From positions 1 through 7,892 of the forward strand of contig JAFCEV010000024.1 in the NCBI GenBank assembly GCA_017608985.1: a stretch of DNA of 7,892 nt. Direction: 5' to 3'. The position numbers and the translations under genes were made by a program. The notes beneath the pieces were generated by a model that saw nothing but the letters and a program-made list of their open reading frames with translations, had not been told where the DNA came from and did not search any database. Numbering within the stretch: position 1 is the stretch's first letter; each line of letters begins with the position of its first letter. Below, piece by piece: positions 1-4,583 of the stretch. The DNA comes from Candidatus Pacearchaeota archaeon (GTDB taxonomy: Archaea > Nanobdellota > Nanobdellia > Pacearchaeales > GW2011-AR1).

Positions 1-711
1 CTGTTCAAGCCAAACTTTTTTCTGGTGCTCTAAATGTAATAAAGGCGCAAAAGAGATTATTCTTTCCTCCCTATTATTTCCTATAAAATCTGTGTAAGAG
101 ACTCTGTGTTTTTCTTTATTTTTCTCAAAATATCCAAATAATTTTTCATAAATCTGTTTTATTTTATCCTTGATGCTGAATTTTCTTTTAGGAAGAGAGA
201 TTCCTGCTTCCTTTAATGCATTTTTATTCACAATTTCTTTTTTTATTCTTCGGTTTTCTGTGACTATTGCTTTGTTCAGTGCTTCCATCAATTCCTGCAA
301 TGTAACTTTTCTTACTCTTGACATAGGACTTTTTGGAACCAAAACAGGTATTTCTTCTTCAAGTTCAATTCTTTCTAGTGCATATTGTTTTTCTTTTTTT
401 CCTCCAAAAAGTATTTCATCTATACTCTTTATGTATTTATTTAAGAGAATTTCTGACTTGATTCTTAAAAGAAATGCAGCGGCCAGAAGCACCTTGCTTG
501 ACACAAAAAAGTCTGCTTCTTCTAAGTTTTGGATTGTTTCAAGATATTTATCTGTAAGAATTGTAATATTTATATTCCAAGGATCTAATTGCTCTGTATT
601 AATTAAATCATAAATTATCTCCTGCCATTCTATTTCACGATTAAACAGCAAACTATGTATTTGCTCCTGCTTTACACTGTTTTTTGAAGAATCAATCTCC
701 TCTTTTTCCAT
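1..711 (-). CDS. scpA: ScpA, condensin kleisin subunit (partial, C-terminus off the left edge)
   Basis: This frame is open from the ATG at 711-709 to base 1 (237 codons, no stop), so the gene is cut at its 3' end by the window edge. ScpA is the kleisin that bridges the two heads of the SMC dimer and recruits ScpB for chromosome condensation and segregation. Family hallmarks seen: an N-terminal segment with WQEIIYDLI and LDPWNINI (about residues 29-50), the helix LLAAAFLLRIKSEILL (75-90), RKVTLQELMEALNKA (about 134-148), and a C-terminal winged-helix part ending FAPLLHLEHQKKVWLEQ, which in relatives is followed by only about 15-20 more residues. So most of the protein is present. A TATA box about 25 bases upstream of the ATG suggests a leaderless mRNA and supports this start. 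No smc or scpB gene is in the window. Identity rests on recognised family patterns. Confidence 0.88.
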   Translation of the reverse strand, partial: MEKEEIDSSKNSVKQEQIHSLLFNREIEWQEIIYDLINTEQLDPWNINITILTDKYLETIQNLEEADFFVSSKVLLAAAFLLRIKSEILLNKYIKSIDEILFGGKKEKQYALERIELEEEIPVLVPKSPMSRVRKVTLQELMEALNKAIVTENRRIKKEIVNKNALKEAGISLPKRKFSIKDKIKQIYEKLFGYFEKNKEKHRVSYTDFIGNNREERIISFAPLLHLEHQKKVWLEQ

Positions 712-730
712 TAAATATATAGAGATTTGG

Positions 731-740
731 ATTTTATAAA
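731..740 (-). promoter_or_regulatory. TATA box of scpA
   Basis: On the minus strand this reads TTTATAAAAT. Its centre is about 25 bases before the scpA ATG at 711, the usual archaeal TATA-to-start-site distance, so transcription would begin at or next to the A of the start codon. A second AT-rich TATA-like stretch lies further upstream (about 755-768) and cannot be excluded. Confidence 0.55.
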
Positions 741-864
741 GTTGTGTAGTGTATAATTTAAATAATTGTAGTGGTTATAAATTTAACTTCTCATTTTGCA
801 GAGACTAAAATCCATTACTACTTTTAGTTAATTACTACCTGTCATTTTAGAAGGGTAACAGAAT

Positions 865-879
865 AGAAAGGTTTAAATA
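865..879 (+). promoter_or_regulatory. BRE/TATA promoter of a candidate small RNA
   Basis: AGAAAGG followed by TTTAAATA (872-879) has the form of a purine-rich BRE plus TATA box, like the other promoters here. The expected start site is about 900-903. No plus-strand protein gene follows; the hairpin pair at 915-993 does. Confidence 0.45.
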
Positions 880-900
880 GTTCATAGTATTCTATTTTAT

Positions 901-1000
901 ATCACCTCTTTTTGCCCAGGAGACGCTTCAAGTCGTCTATTTGATAGGCTTGAAGAATCTCCCAGGGTTTAATGAAATACTTGAAAAAACCCTGATTTAT
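901..1000 (+). ncRNA. Candidate structured small RNA with two hairpins
   Basis: The stretch downstream of the TATA box at 872-879 folds strongly. Main hairpin: CCC 915-917 with GGG 965-967, GGAGA 919-923 with TCTCC 958-962, CTTCAAG 926-932 with CTTGAAG 949-955, and CTAT 937-940 with ATAG 944-947 (TTG loop). This gives about 19 pairs broken by small symmetric internal loops. A second hairpin pairs AGGGTTT 964-970 with AAACCCT 987-993. It competes with the outermost CCC/GGG pairs of the first, so two alternative folds are possible. There is no open frame of useful length on either strand and no match to an RNA family I recognise; the C/D and H/ACA hallmarks are not convincing. It could instead be a relic of a mobile element or a 3' structure. 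Confidence 0.4.
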
Positions 1001-1099
1001 ATCATAATCTTATAAAAAGAGAAAATTTGTGGGCTTAATAAATTATTTCTTATGAATTAATTTGCCCAATTTATTCTTTAAATTGATTGTACAAGTTAA

Positions 1100-1270
1100 T
1101 CAAAATTTGGAAATAAAAAATAGGAATATTAAATAAAATCCCTGATATAAATGCAATCCACCAAAATGATTATCTGATTTTATACTAAAACTCCATATGA
1201 TTAATGCAATTCCTAAACCACTTGCAATTAAATCTATATACCATGTTTTTACCAGTTCTTTAATTTTCAT
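1100..1270 (-). CDS. Small hydrophobic protein, 56 aa, possibly a gene remnant
   Basis: The frame runs from ATG 1270-1268 to TGA 1102-1100. The product begins MKIKELVKTWYIDLIASG and has two hydrophobic stretches, about residues 13-30 (LIASGLGIALIIWSFS) and 45-54 (FYLIFLFFIS), separated by a short polar segment with DNHFGG. It looks like a one- or two-pass membrane peptide. No family is recognised, and no clear ribosome-binding site or TATA box precedes it. The same frame continues upstream through TAG (1288-1286) and TGA (1303-1301) into another hydrophobic run, PLLGIIGIVLFLIGFI (1351-1304), so this may be the tail of a decayed multi-span membrane gene. It lies downstream of rps27ae on the same strand. 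Confidence 0.35.
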   Translation of the reverse strand: MKIKELVKTWYIDLIASGLGIALIIWSFSIKSDNHFGGLHLYQGFYLIFLFFISKF

Positions 1271-1361
1271 TTTTAACTTATTTAACTAATTAACTAATGC
1301 TCAAATAAATCCTATTAAGAATAAAACAATTCCAATTATTCCTAGTAAGGGTTTCTAATTA

Positions 1362-1595
1362 TTATGGAGATTCTTCTTTTTCCTCAACCTTCTTCCCTTC
1401 AAATTCAGAATAATGACACTTACCACAATAAACTCTGTTTTTTGCCTTCATCAGAAAAACACCAGGACCGCATCTTGGACAACTTCTCTCCCTAATAATC
1501 TTATTTCCTTCAATTTTGTATTTAGTATATTTTCTGCTCGTCTTTTTGTTCTTATGCGGTTTTTTTCCTTTTTTTACTGCTTTTTTTACTCCCAT
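1362..1595 (-). CDS. rps27ae: Small ribosomal subunit protein eS31 (S27ae), zinc ribbon
   Basis: This 77-residue protein of the archaeal/eukaryotic small ribosomal subunit has a strongly basic N-terminus (residues 3-27, Lys-rich, expected to contact rRNA). A four-cysteine zinc ribbon follows: C39 and C42 in CPRCGPG, C57 and C60 in YCGKCHYSEFEG. The CPRCGPGVFL...YCGKC pattern is diagnostic for S27ae; eukaryotes carry it as the C-terminal part of a ubiquitin fusion, whereas archaea encode it alone, as here. The final residues are acidic (KVEEKEESP). The gene is last in the rpoE1-spt4-66aa-rps24e-rps27ae run and is joined to rps24e by TAAAATG. A GGAG motif lies about 17 bases upstream of the ATG, too far to be a standard Shine-Dalgarno site, so coupled translation is more likely. 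Confidence 0.93.
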   Translation of the reverse strand: MGVKKAVKKGKKPHKNKKTSRKYTKYKIEGNKIIRERSCPRCGPGVFLMKAKNRVYCGKCHYSEFEGKKVEEKEESP

Positions 1596-1596
1596 T

Positions 1597-1968
1597 TTAT
1601 TTTTTTATATTTTCTCCTTGTTTAGGTTCTTCAGCTGGTGCTACTGCAGATTGCTCAACCAGAGCTTCAGGTGATTTTTCTGCTGGAGCAAGCTCTTCTT
1701 TTTTGGCGTCTTTTTTTGATTGCCCTTCTGTATTTAGTTTATCCTGCTCAGAATTATAGATATTTGCAGATATTATAAAATTTTTTGAACCAAATTTTCC
1801 AAGGATATTTTTTATTCTTATTTTTTCTTCTGGTACTGAGAATTTCTCAGAGATAAACTTTCTTGTGTCTGCATGACTTGGAGTTATTTCTGCATTAACT
1901 TTAAATTTAACTTCTTTTCTTTTAAACAAAGGATTTTCTTTTTCTTCAATTATATTAAAATTTTCCAT
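1597..1968 (-). CDS. rps24e: Small ribosomal subunit protein eS24 (S24e) with an extended C-terminal tail
   Basis: The first ~75 of 123 residues match the S24e fold: the opening NPLFKRKEVKFKV (about 12-24), then ITPSHADTRKFISEKF (28-43) and IRIKNILGKFGSKNFIISANIY (50-71), where the K-FG-K pattern and the closing strand are typical. S24e is a small-subunit protein shared by archaea and eukaryotes and absent from bacteria. Residues 76-123 form a low-complexity tail rich in Ala, Pro, Glu and Lys, longer than the short charged tail usual in archaeal S24e, and probably disordered. The gene is joined by TAAAATG to the 66-aa gene upstream and to rps27ae downstream, without a Shine-Dalgarno motif in front of its ATG, so coupled translation is likely. 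Confidence 0.92.
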   Translation of the reverse strand: MENFNIIEEKENPLFKRKEVKFKVNAEITPSHADTRKFISEKFSVPEEKIRIKNILGKFGSKNFIISANIYNSEQDKLNTEGQSKKDAKKEELAPAEKSPEALVEQSAVAPAEEPKQGENIKK

Positions 1969-1969
1969 T

Positions 1970-2170
1970 TTATGCAGGAATTAATAAAGGAACTTTAATA
2001 GTTTTATATTCAGTTGGAATATATCTTGTTATCTTTTTGGATTTTGTCGGAACTAATCGTCCATAAATAATCTCATAACCAACAGGAACCTGAATCATTT
2101 CAAATTTAGCTGGTATTATTTTATCAACCATAATAACTTTTTTCTCAATTAATGAAGAATCCTTATCCAT
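1970..2170 (-). CDS. Unassigned 66-aa protein between spt4 and rps24e
   Basis: I do not recognise this family. The product begins MDKDSSLIEKKVIMVDKI and is rich in Ile, Val, Lys, Tyr and Pro, with recurring short units of hydrophobic-Pro plus Tyr-Glu/Lys (QVPVGYEIIYG, LVPTKSKKI, YIPTEYKTIKVPL). This suggests a small all-beta protein built from two or three similar strands. It has no cysteines, no membrane segment and no signal peptide. Its reality is supported by position: it is exactly framed between spt4 and rps24e by TAAAATG junctions on both sides, on the same strand. In several other archaea the slot next to spt4 and rps24e holds the DUF359 family (GTP-dependent dephospho-CoA kinase, about 170 aa). 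This protein is much too short and lacks resemblance, so it is not simply that gene. A role in transcription or ribosome function is only guilt by association. Confidence 0.75.
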   Translation of the reverse strand: MDKDSSLIEKKVIMVDKIIPAKFEMIQVPVGYEIIYGRLVPTKSKKITRYIPTEYKTIKVPLLIPA

Positions 2171-2171
2171 T

Positions 2172-2363
2172 TTACCTGGTTTTAATTGCGAAATTGCCTT
2201 TTTTCTTAATATTTAATTTCTGGGCTATTTCAGATTCTTCAGGATTTAAAATTACAATTCTTCCTTTAAATGCTTCTGTATTTTCTTTTGATCCACATTC
2301 AGGACATTTTTCCCCGGTTTCATAAATTCTGTTGCAAACCTTGCATGCTTTTGGTTTTGGCAT
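2172..2363 (-). CDS. spt4: Transcription elongation factor Spt4 (RpoE2)
   Basis: This 63-residue zinc protein is the partner of Spt5 (NusG homologue); the Spt4-Spt5 complex clamps RNA polymerase on DNA and raises processivity. The N-terminal zinc ribbon has C7 and C10 (CKVCNRIY) and C20 and C23 (CPECGS). The Spt5-binding beta part follows, with GRIVILNPEESEIAQKL (residues 34-50), a close match to the archaeal Spt4 pattern in which a strand is followed by Pro-x-x-S-x-hydrophobic-A. It ends KGNFAIKTR. Its ATG overlaps the rpoE1 stop (TAATG), and a good Shine-Dalgarno-like AGGAGG lies inside the end of rpoE1, 9-10 bases upstream, the clearest such site in this operon. The rpoE1-spt4 pairing is conserved across archaea and supports the call. 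Confidence 0.93.
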   Translation of the reverse strand: MPKPKACKVCNRIYETGEKCPECGSKENTEAFKGRIVILNPEESEIAQKLNIKKKGNFAIKTR

Positions 2364-2968
2364 TATTTCTTTCCTCCTTTGCCTTTAGCTGCTTTTTCTT
2401 CTGCCTTGGCAATTTTAGCTTCTTCTTTTTCTTTTTTAATTTTGTCTTCCTGCACCCATTCTATTTTTCCCAAACCAGGCTGTCTCATAGTAAGCCCTAT
2501 TTTTGGTTCATCTCCCTTATGACTTATTGCAACTATTCTTGCTATACATAAATCACCTTCTTTTAAACTTCTTTTGCTGACTTTTCCCATTAAAGTATTT
2601 GTCTTACTGAAACTCACAAAATCGTCCATAGTCTGACTTATATGAATCATACCCCTCATTGCTCCCATATCTATAAATGCACCGAAATTAGTTATTTCTG
2701 AGATTATCCCATAAACAATTTCTTGAAGTTCTGGCTTCCATACGAGCAATTTAAATCTTGAATTATAATATGCTGCACCATCTCCTGGGATAATTACTCC
2801 TTCTCCTATTTCCAAAACATCTACAACAGCAATAACTCTTCCAAATTCCTTATCGTAATAATCTGTATAAATTTCCCTGAGCTGCTGCTCTACAGCTTCG
2901 ATAGTCTGCAACCCGAACAATTTTGGTTCAACTCTTACATAGTCTTCGACTTCAGTTAAATAAAACAT
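2363..2968 (-). CDS. rpoE1: DNA-directed RNA polymerase subunit Rpo7 (RpoE1, RPB7 homologue)
   Basis: Rpo7 forms the polymerase stalk with Rpo4 and binds emerging RNA. Of 201 residues, 1-80 are the RPB7 N-terminal domain, beginning MFYLTEVEDYVRVEP and including the Gly-rich GEGVIIPGDGAAYY (55-68). Residues 82-165 form an S1/OB RNA-binding domain with the typical GIISEITNFGAFIDMG...GMIHISQ pattern and a closing IGLTMRQPGLG. From about 172 there is a Lys/Glu/Ala-rich tail ending KGKGGKK, probably disordered and beyond the usual family core. This start matches the family N-terminus, and a TATA box lies 25 bases before it, which predicts a leaderless transcript. It heads the unit that runs through spt4, the 66-aa gene, rps24e and rps27ae. 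Confidence 0.94.
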   Translation of the reverse strand: MFYLTEVEDYVRVEPKLFGLQTIEAVEQQLREIYTDYYDKEFGRVIAVVDVLEIGEGVIIPGDGAAYYNSRFKLLVWKPELQEIVYGIISEITNFGAFIDMGAMRGMIHISQTMDDFVSFSKTNTLMGKVSKRSLKEGDLCIARIVAISHKGDEPKIGLTMRQPGLGKIEWVQEDKIKKEKEEAKIAKAEEKAAKGKGGKK

Positions 2969-2988
2969 GAAAATTATAATGGAGAATG

Positions 2989-2996
2989 GTTTAAAA
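2989..2996 (-). promoter_or_regulatory. TATA box of the rpoE1 operon
   Basis: The minus strand reads CTTTTAAACC around here. The centre near 2993 is 25 bases from the rpoE1 ATG at 2968, so the start site should coincide with the start codon. The inverted repeat CTCTTC/GAAGAG begins two bases upstream, in the BRE zone. Confidence 0.6.
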
Positions 2997-2997
2997 G

Positions 2998-3021
2998 CTC
3001 TTCGGTTAATTTTATGAAGAG
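2998..3021. repeat. Inverted repeat CTCTTC-N12-GAAGAG upstream of the rpoE1 TATA box
   Basis: CTCTTC at 2998-3003 and GAAGAG at 3016-3021 are perfect inverted copies and abut the BRE/TATA region of rpoE1. It could be a regulator site or a weak hairpin in read-through RNA from the PIN gene. The short arms make chance possible. Confidence 0.3.
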
Positions 3022-3022
3022 A

Positions 3023-3060
3023 TTTTAGGTTTAGCTACAGTGAGGCTGTGAGGCCTAAAA
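3023..3060 (-). terminator. Hairpin after the PIN nuclease gene, possible terminator or 3' end structure
   Basis: TTTTAGG (3023-3029) pairs with CCTAAAA (3054-3060), and inside it ACAG (3037-3040) pairs with CTGT (3046-3049). On the minus strand it begins just three bases after the PIN gene's TAA and lies ahead of the rpoE1 promoter, as expected for a boundary between two units. Archaeal terminators depend mainly on T-runs, and the only T-run (TTTTT) is at the start of this hairpin, so the terminator call is tentative. Confidence 0.4.
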
Positions 3061-3063
3061 AGG

Positions 3064-3435
3064 TTATTGAATCTCCAACTTCTTTTTTCCTCTAATTACT
3101 AATTTGGAGTTTCTTATTTTATCTTTAATTTCTTTATCTAATGTAGCAACAATTAATTGTGGATGTTCTTGTGTATATTTTATAATTCCTTTATCAACAT
3201 TTTTTGTTTTCAAATCAATTTCTTTAAATTTATTGTTTTCTAAAATAACAACAGCAAGTTTTGCAGTTTGCCTGTGATGTAATTTTTTTGTTGAATTTTC
3301 TATACTTTTGATTTCTTCTACAACCTGCTTTGGAATTAATATTTCCCATCCTTTTTCAGAAATTTCTCTAAAAAAATCTATTTTTTGCTTTACGCAGGAC
3401 AGAATGAAGTTTGTGTCTAATATTACTGGTTTCAT
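3064..3435 (-). CDS. Fcf1/Utp24-like PIN-domain ribonuclease
   Basis: This 123-residue protein is a single PIN domain, a metal-dependent RNase fold. The acidic residues expected around the active site are visible: D7 in ILDTNFILS, E40/E41 in IPKQVVEEIKSI, D81 in NVDKGIIKY and D100 in IVATLDKEIKDKIR. The basic end IRGKKKLEI is typical of the archaeal Fcf1-like group (COG1412-type), related to the eukaryotic rRNA-processing nuclease Fcf1/Utp24. In many archaea this gene sits beside rpoE1, as here, which favours a housekeeping rRNA-processing role over a VapC-type toxin; no antitoxin-like gene is adjacent. The start is supported by GAGG 11 bases upstream, and no TATA box sits at the leaderless distance. 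A TATA-like TTTTTATA at about 3519-3526 would give a leader of some 60 bases, unlike its neighbours. Confidence 0.82.
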   Translation of the reverse strand: MKPVILDTNFILSCVKQKIDFFREISEKGWEILIPKQVVEEIKSIENSTKKLHHRQTAKLAVVILENNKFKEIDLKTKNVDKGIIKYTQEHPQLIVATLDKEIKDKIRNSKLVIRGKKKLEIQ

Positions 3436-3557
3436 TTGGATTCTTTCCTCAATTTACTTGGAAGACGAATGAATGAAAATCTCTGATTTGATTTCATGAT
3501 TATATTAAGAATAAAGTGTATAAAAAGTTAGTGTAATTAACTACCTAAACCATAAAT

Positions 3558-3566
3558 TATATAAAT
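3558..3566 (+). promoter_or_regulatory. TATA box of the sigma-4-like gene
   Basis: TTATATAAA is centred at 3562, 25 bases before the ATG at 3587, so a leaderless transcript is expected. The upstream stretch back to about 3519 also contains the presumed promoter of the divergent PIN gene, so the two units share this intergenic region. Confidence 0.6.
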
Positions 3567-3586
3567 CTGGTCTTTAGAATATTTGT

Positions 3587-3979
3587 ATGAAAAATAATTA
3601 TCAGAAATCAAACCCTGAAGAATCTTTATTTAATGGTAATTTTATCCCATTAGAAGAATTGGCTGAAGAGGAAATACCTATTGTGGAAAATGAAATAAAT
3701 AAGAAAATTGAATATGAGCATTTCTTTTATTCAGTTGAACAAATATTGAATAATCTTAATAACAGAATAAAACCAAGGATAATAAGGGTAATTAAAGCTT
3801 TTTATGGAATTGGCTGTGATGAGAAAACATTAAAGGAAATTGTTAATGAATACCAAGAACATCATGAATATAGTGTCTGGGGATCTAAATATTCAAGAAT
3901 CTACTCAAAAATAATTGAAGCAAAAAATAAAGGCGAAAGCTTTTTAAAAATCCACAGGAAGAAATTGCTTAAAAATTAA
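3587..3979 (+). CDS. 130-aa protein with a sigma-70 region 4-like helix-turn-helix
   Basis: No named archaeal family is recognised. Residues 1-45 are acidic and probably flexible (PLEELAEEEIPIVENE). Residues about 60-118 resemble bacterial sigma-70 region 4: IKPRIIRVIKAFYGIG corresponds to the 'L-x-RE-RxV-L-x-xRYGLG' helix, CDEKTLKEIVNEYQ to the 'TLEEIGxxLG' helix, and WGSKYSRIYSKIIEAKNKG to the recognition helix that in sigma factors carries R-x-R-I-R-Q-I-E-x-KAL. The match includes the YG-I/L-G turn and the spacing of the first two helices, but a short insert (HHEYS) precedes the third, and nothing resembling sigma regions 2 or 3 is present. It is therefore a likely DNA-binding protein, not a sigma factor. 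It is transcribed alone from a TATA box 25 bases upstream. The C-terminus is basic (KIHRKKLLKN). Confidence 0.7.
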   Translation: MKNNYQKSNPEESLFNGNFIPLEELAEEEIPIVENEINKKIEYEHFFYSVEQILNNLNNRIKPRIIRVIKAFYGIGCDEKTLKEIVNEYQEHHEYSVWGSKYSRIYSKIIEAKNKGESFLKIHRKKLLKN

Positions 3980-3990
3980 TAATATTAACC

Positions 3991-3998
3991 TTTAAATA
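3991..3998 (+). promoter_or_regulatory. TATA box of the 187-aa/PIN gene pair
   Basis: TTTAAATA, preceded by AACC, is centred 25 bases before the ATG at 4020, which predicts a leaderless mRNA. It starts only 12 bases after the stop of the preceding gene and separates the two units. Confidence 0.65.
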
Positions 3999-4019
3999 AT
4001 CTTTTTTCTTAATTTCCTC

Positions 4020-4583
4020 ATGCAGGAAAAAGAGAATATCCTTAAAATTCTTGAAGGAACAAAACAGGCTATTAAAAAAGGAGATGCTACGACGATTAAA
4101 AATCTCAGCAATCAGACGACAAATACCGCTGCTTTAACTCATGATCCTGACAATATTGCCATTGCTGTAATTGTGTATTCAATAAGCAAAGTTCTTGAAA
4201 GAGAGGATTACAAAAAATTATCTGGATGGAGTGAATTTTACACCACAATTTTCCCGTCTATAGATAATACGATTGCAGCAATCAAAAATAATGAAGAAAA
4301 AGCCATCAGAGAAAATCTAAATAATCTCAGACAATCTCTTATGAAAGTTTCTGGAAGTTTGAAAAAATATGTCCAGGATATTTTCAGAAAAGCGAGCATA
4401 AACAAGGCTTCTAAAATCTATGGGCATGGTATTTCTATGGAGAAAACTGCTGATTTATTAGGAATCACTATGTTTGAATTAGCAAGTTATGCTGGGCAAA
4501 AAGAAGGTGTATCTGAAGTTCCTATTGGAAAAGGAATAAGTGCAAAAGCACGAATTAAAATTGCAATGGAGTTGTTTAAATGA
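4020..4583 (+). CDS. Unassigned 187-aa helical protein with a C-terminal HTH-like segment
   Basis: I cannot name the family. Secondary-structure reading suggests an all-alpha protein. Residues 1-65 contain LKILEGTKQAIKKGD, then a Ser/Thr/Asn-rich segment (LSNQTTNTAALTHDPDNIA) leading to the hydrophobic helix IAIAVIVYSISKVLER. Residues 80-125 are amphipathic helices with many Lys, Glu and Asn. Residues about 129-160 resemble a helix-turn-helix (ISMEKTADLLGITMFELASYAGQ), followed by a Gly/Lys stretch VPIGKGISAKARIKIA. The stop overlaps the start of the PIN-like gene by four bases (ATGA), so the two are co-translated and probably act together. By position this protein could be the DNA-binding partner of the nuclease, as antitoxins are, but it is larger than standard VapB proteins. 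No cysteines or membrane anchor are seen. Confidence 0.8.
   Translation: MQEKENILKILEGTKQAIKKGDATTIKNLSNQTTNTAALTHDPDNIAIAVIVYSISKVLEREDYKKLSGWSEFYTTIFPSIDNTIAAIKNNEEKAIRENLNNLRQSLMKVSGSLKKYVQDIFRKASINKASKIYGHGISMEKTADLLGITMFELASYAGQKEGVSEVPIGKGISAKARIKIAMELFK

Noticed and set aside
170..613. Plus-strand open frame of 147 codons
   Set aside because: It lies wholly opposite scpA, whose minus-strand product shows clear family motifs. The plus-strand product is Phe/Ser/Leu-rich, as expected for the antisense of a Lys/Glu-rich gene.
801..840. Inverted ACTAAAA/TTTTAGT and repeated ATTACTAC upstream of scpA
   Set aside because: The repeats are short and AT-rich, lie beyond the scpA TATA box, and have no clear partner. 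They are too weak to call an operator.
896..1004. Direct repeat TTTATATCA at 896-904 and 996-1004, with an inverted relative near 1143-1151, as possible mobile-element ends
   Set aside because: Nine AT-rich bases recur easily by chance in this composition. There is no transposase, terminal inverted repeat or target duplication to support an element.
948..1375. Shared 11-mer GAAGAATCTCC in the RNA candidate and, on the other strand, in the rps27ae mRNA end, suggesting the 5' arm could pair with that mRNA
   Set aside because: Several 11-base matches are expected by chance in a window of this size, and the arm is already fully paired within its own hairpin.
1413..1625. Plus-strand open frame opposite rps27ae
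   Set aside because: The minus-strand S27ae zinc-ribbon protein is unmistakable; the plus-strand product is a Phe-rich shadow.
2270..2551. Plus-strand open frame opposite spt4 and rpoE1
   Set aside because: It is antisense to two recognised genes, with a Phe/Cys-rich composition and no motif.
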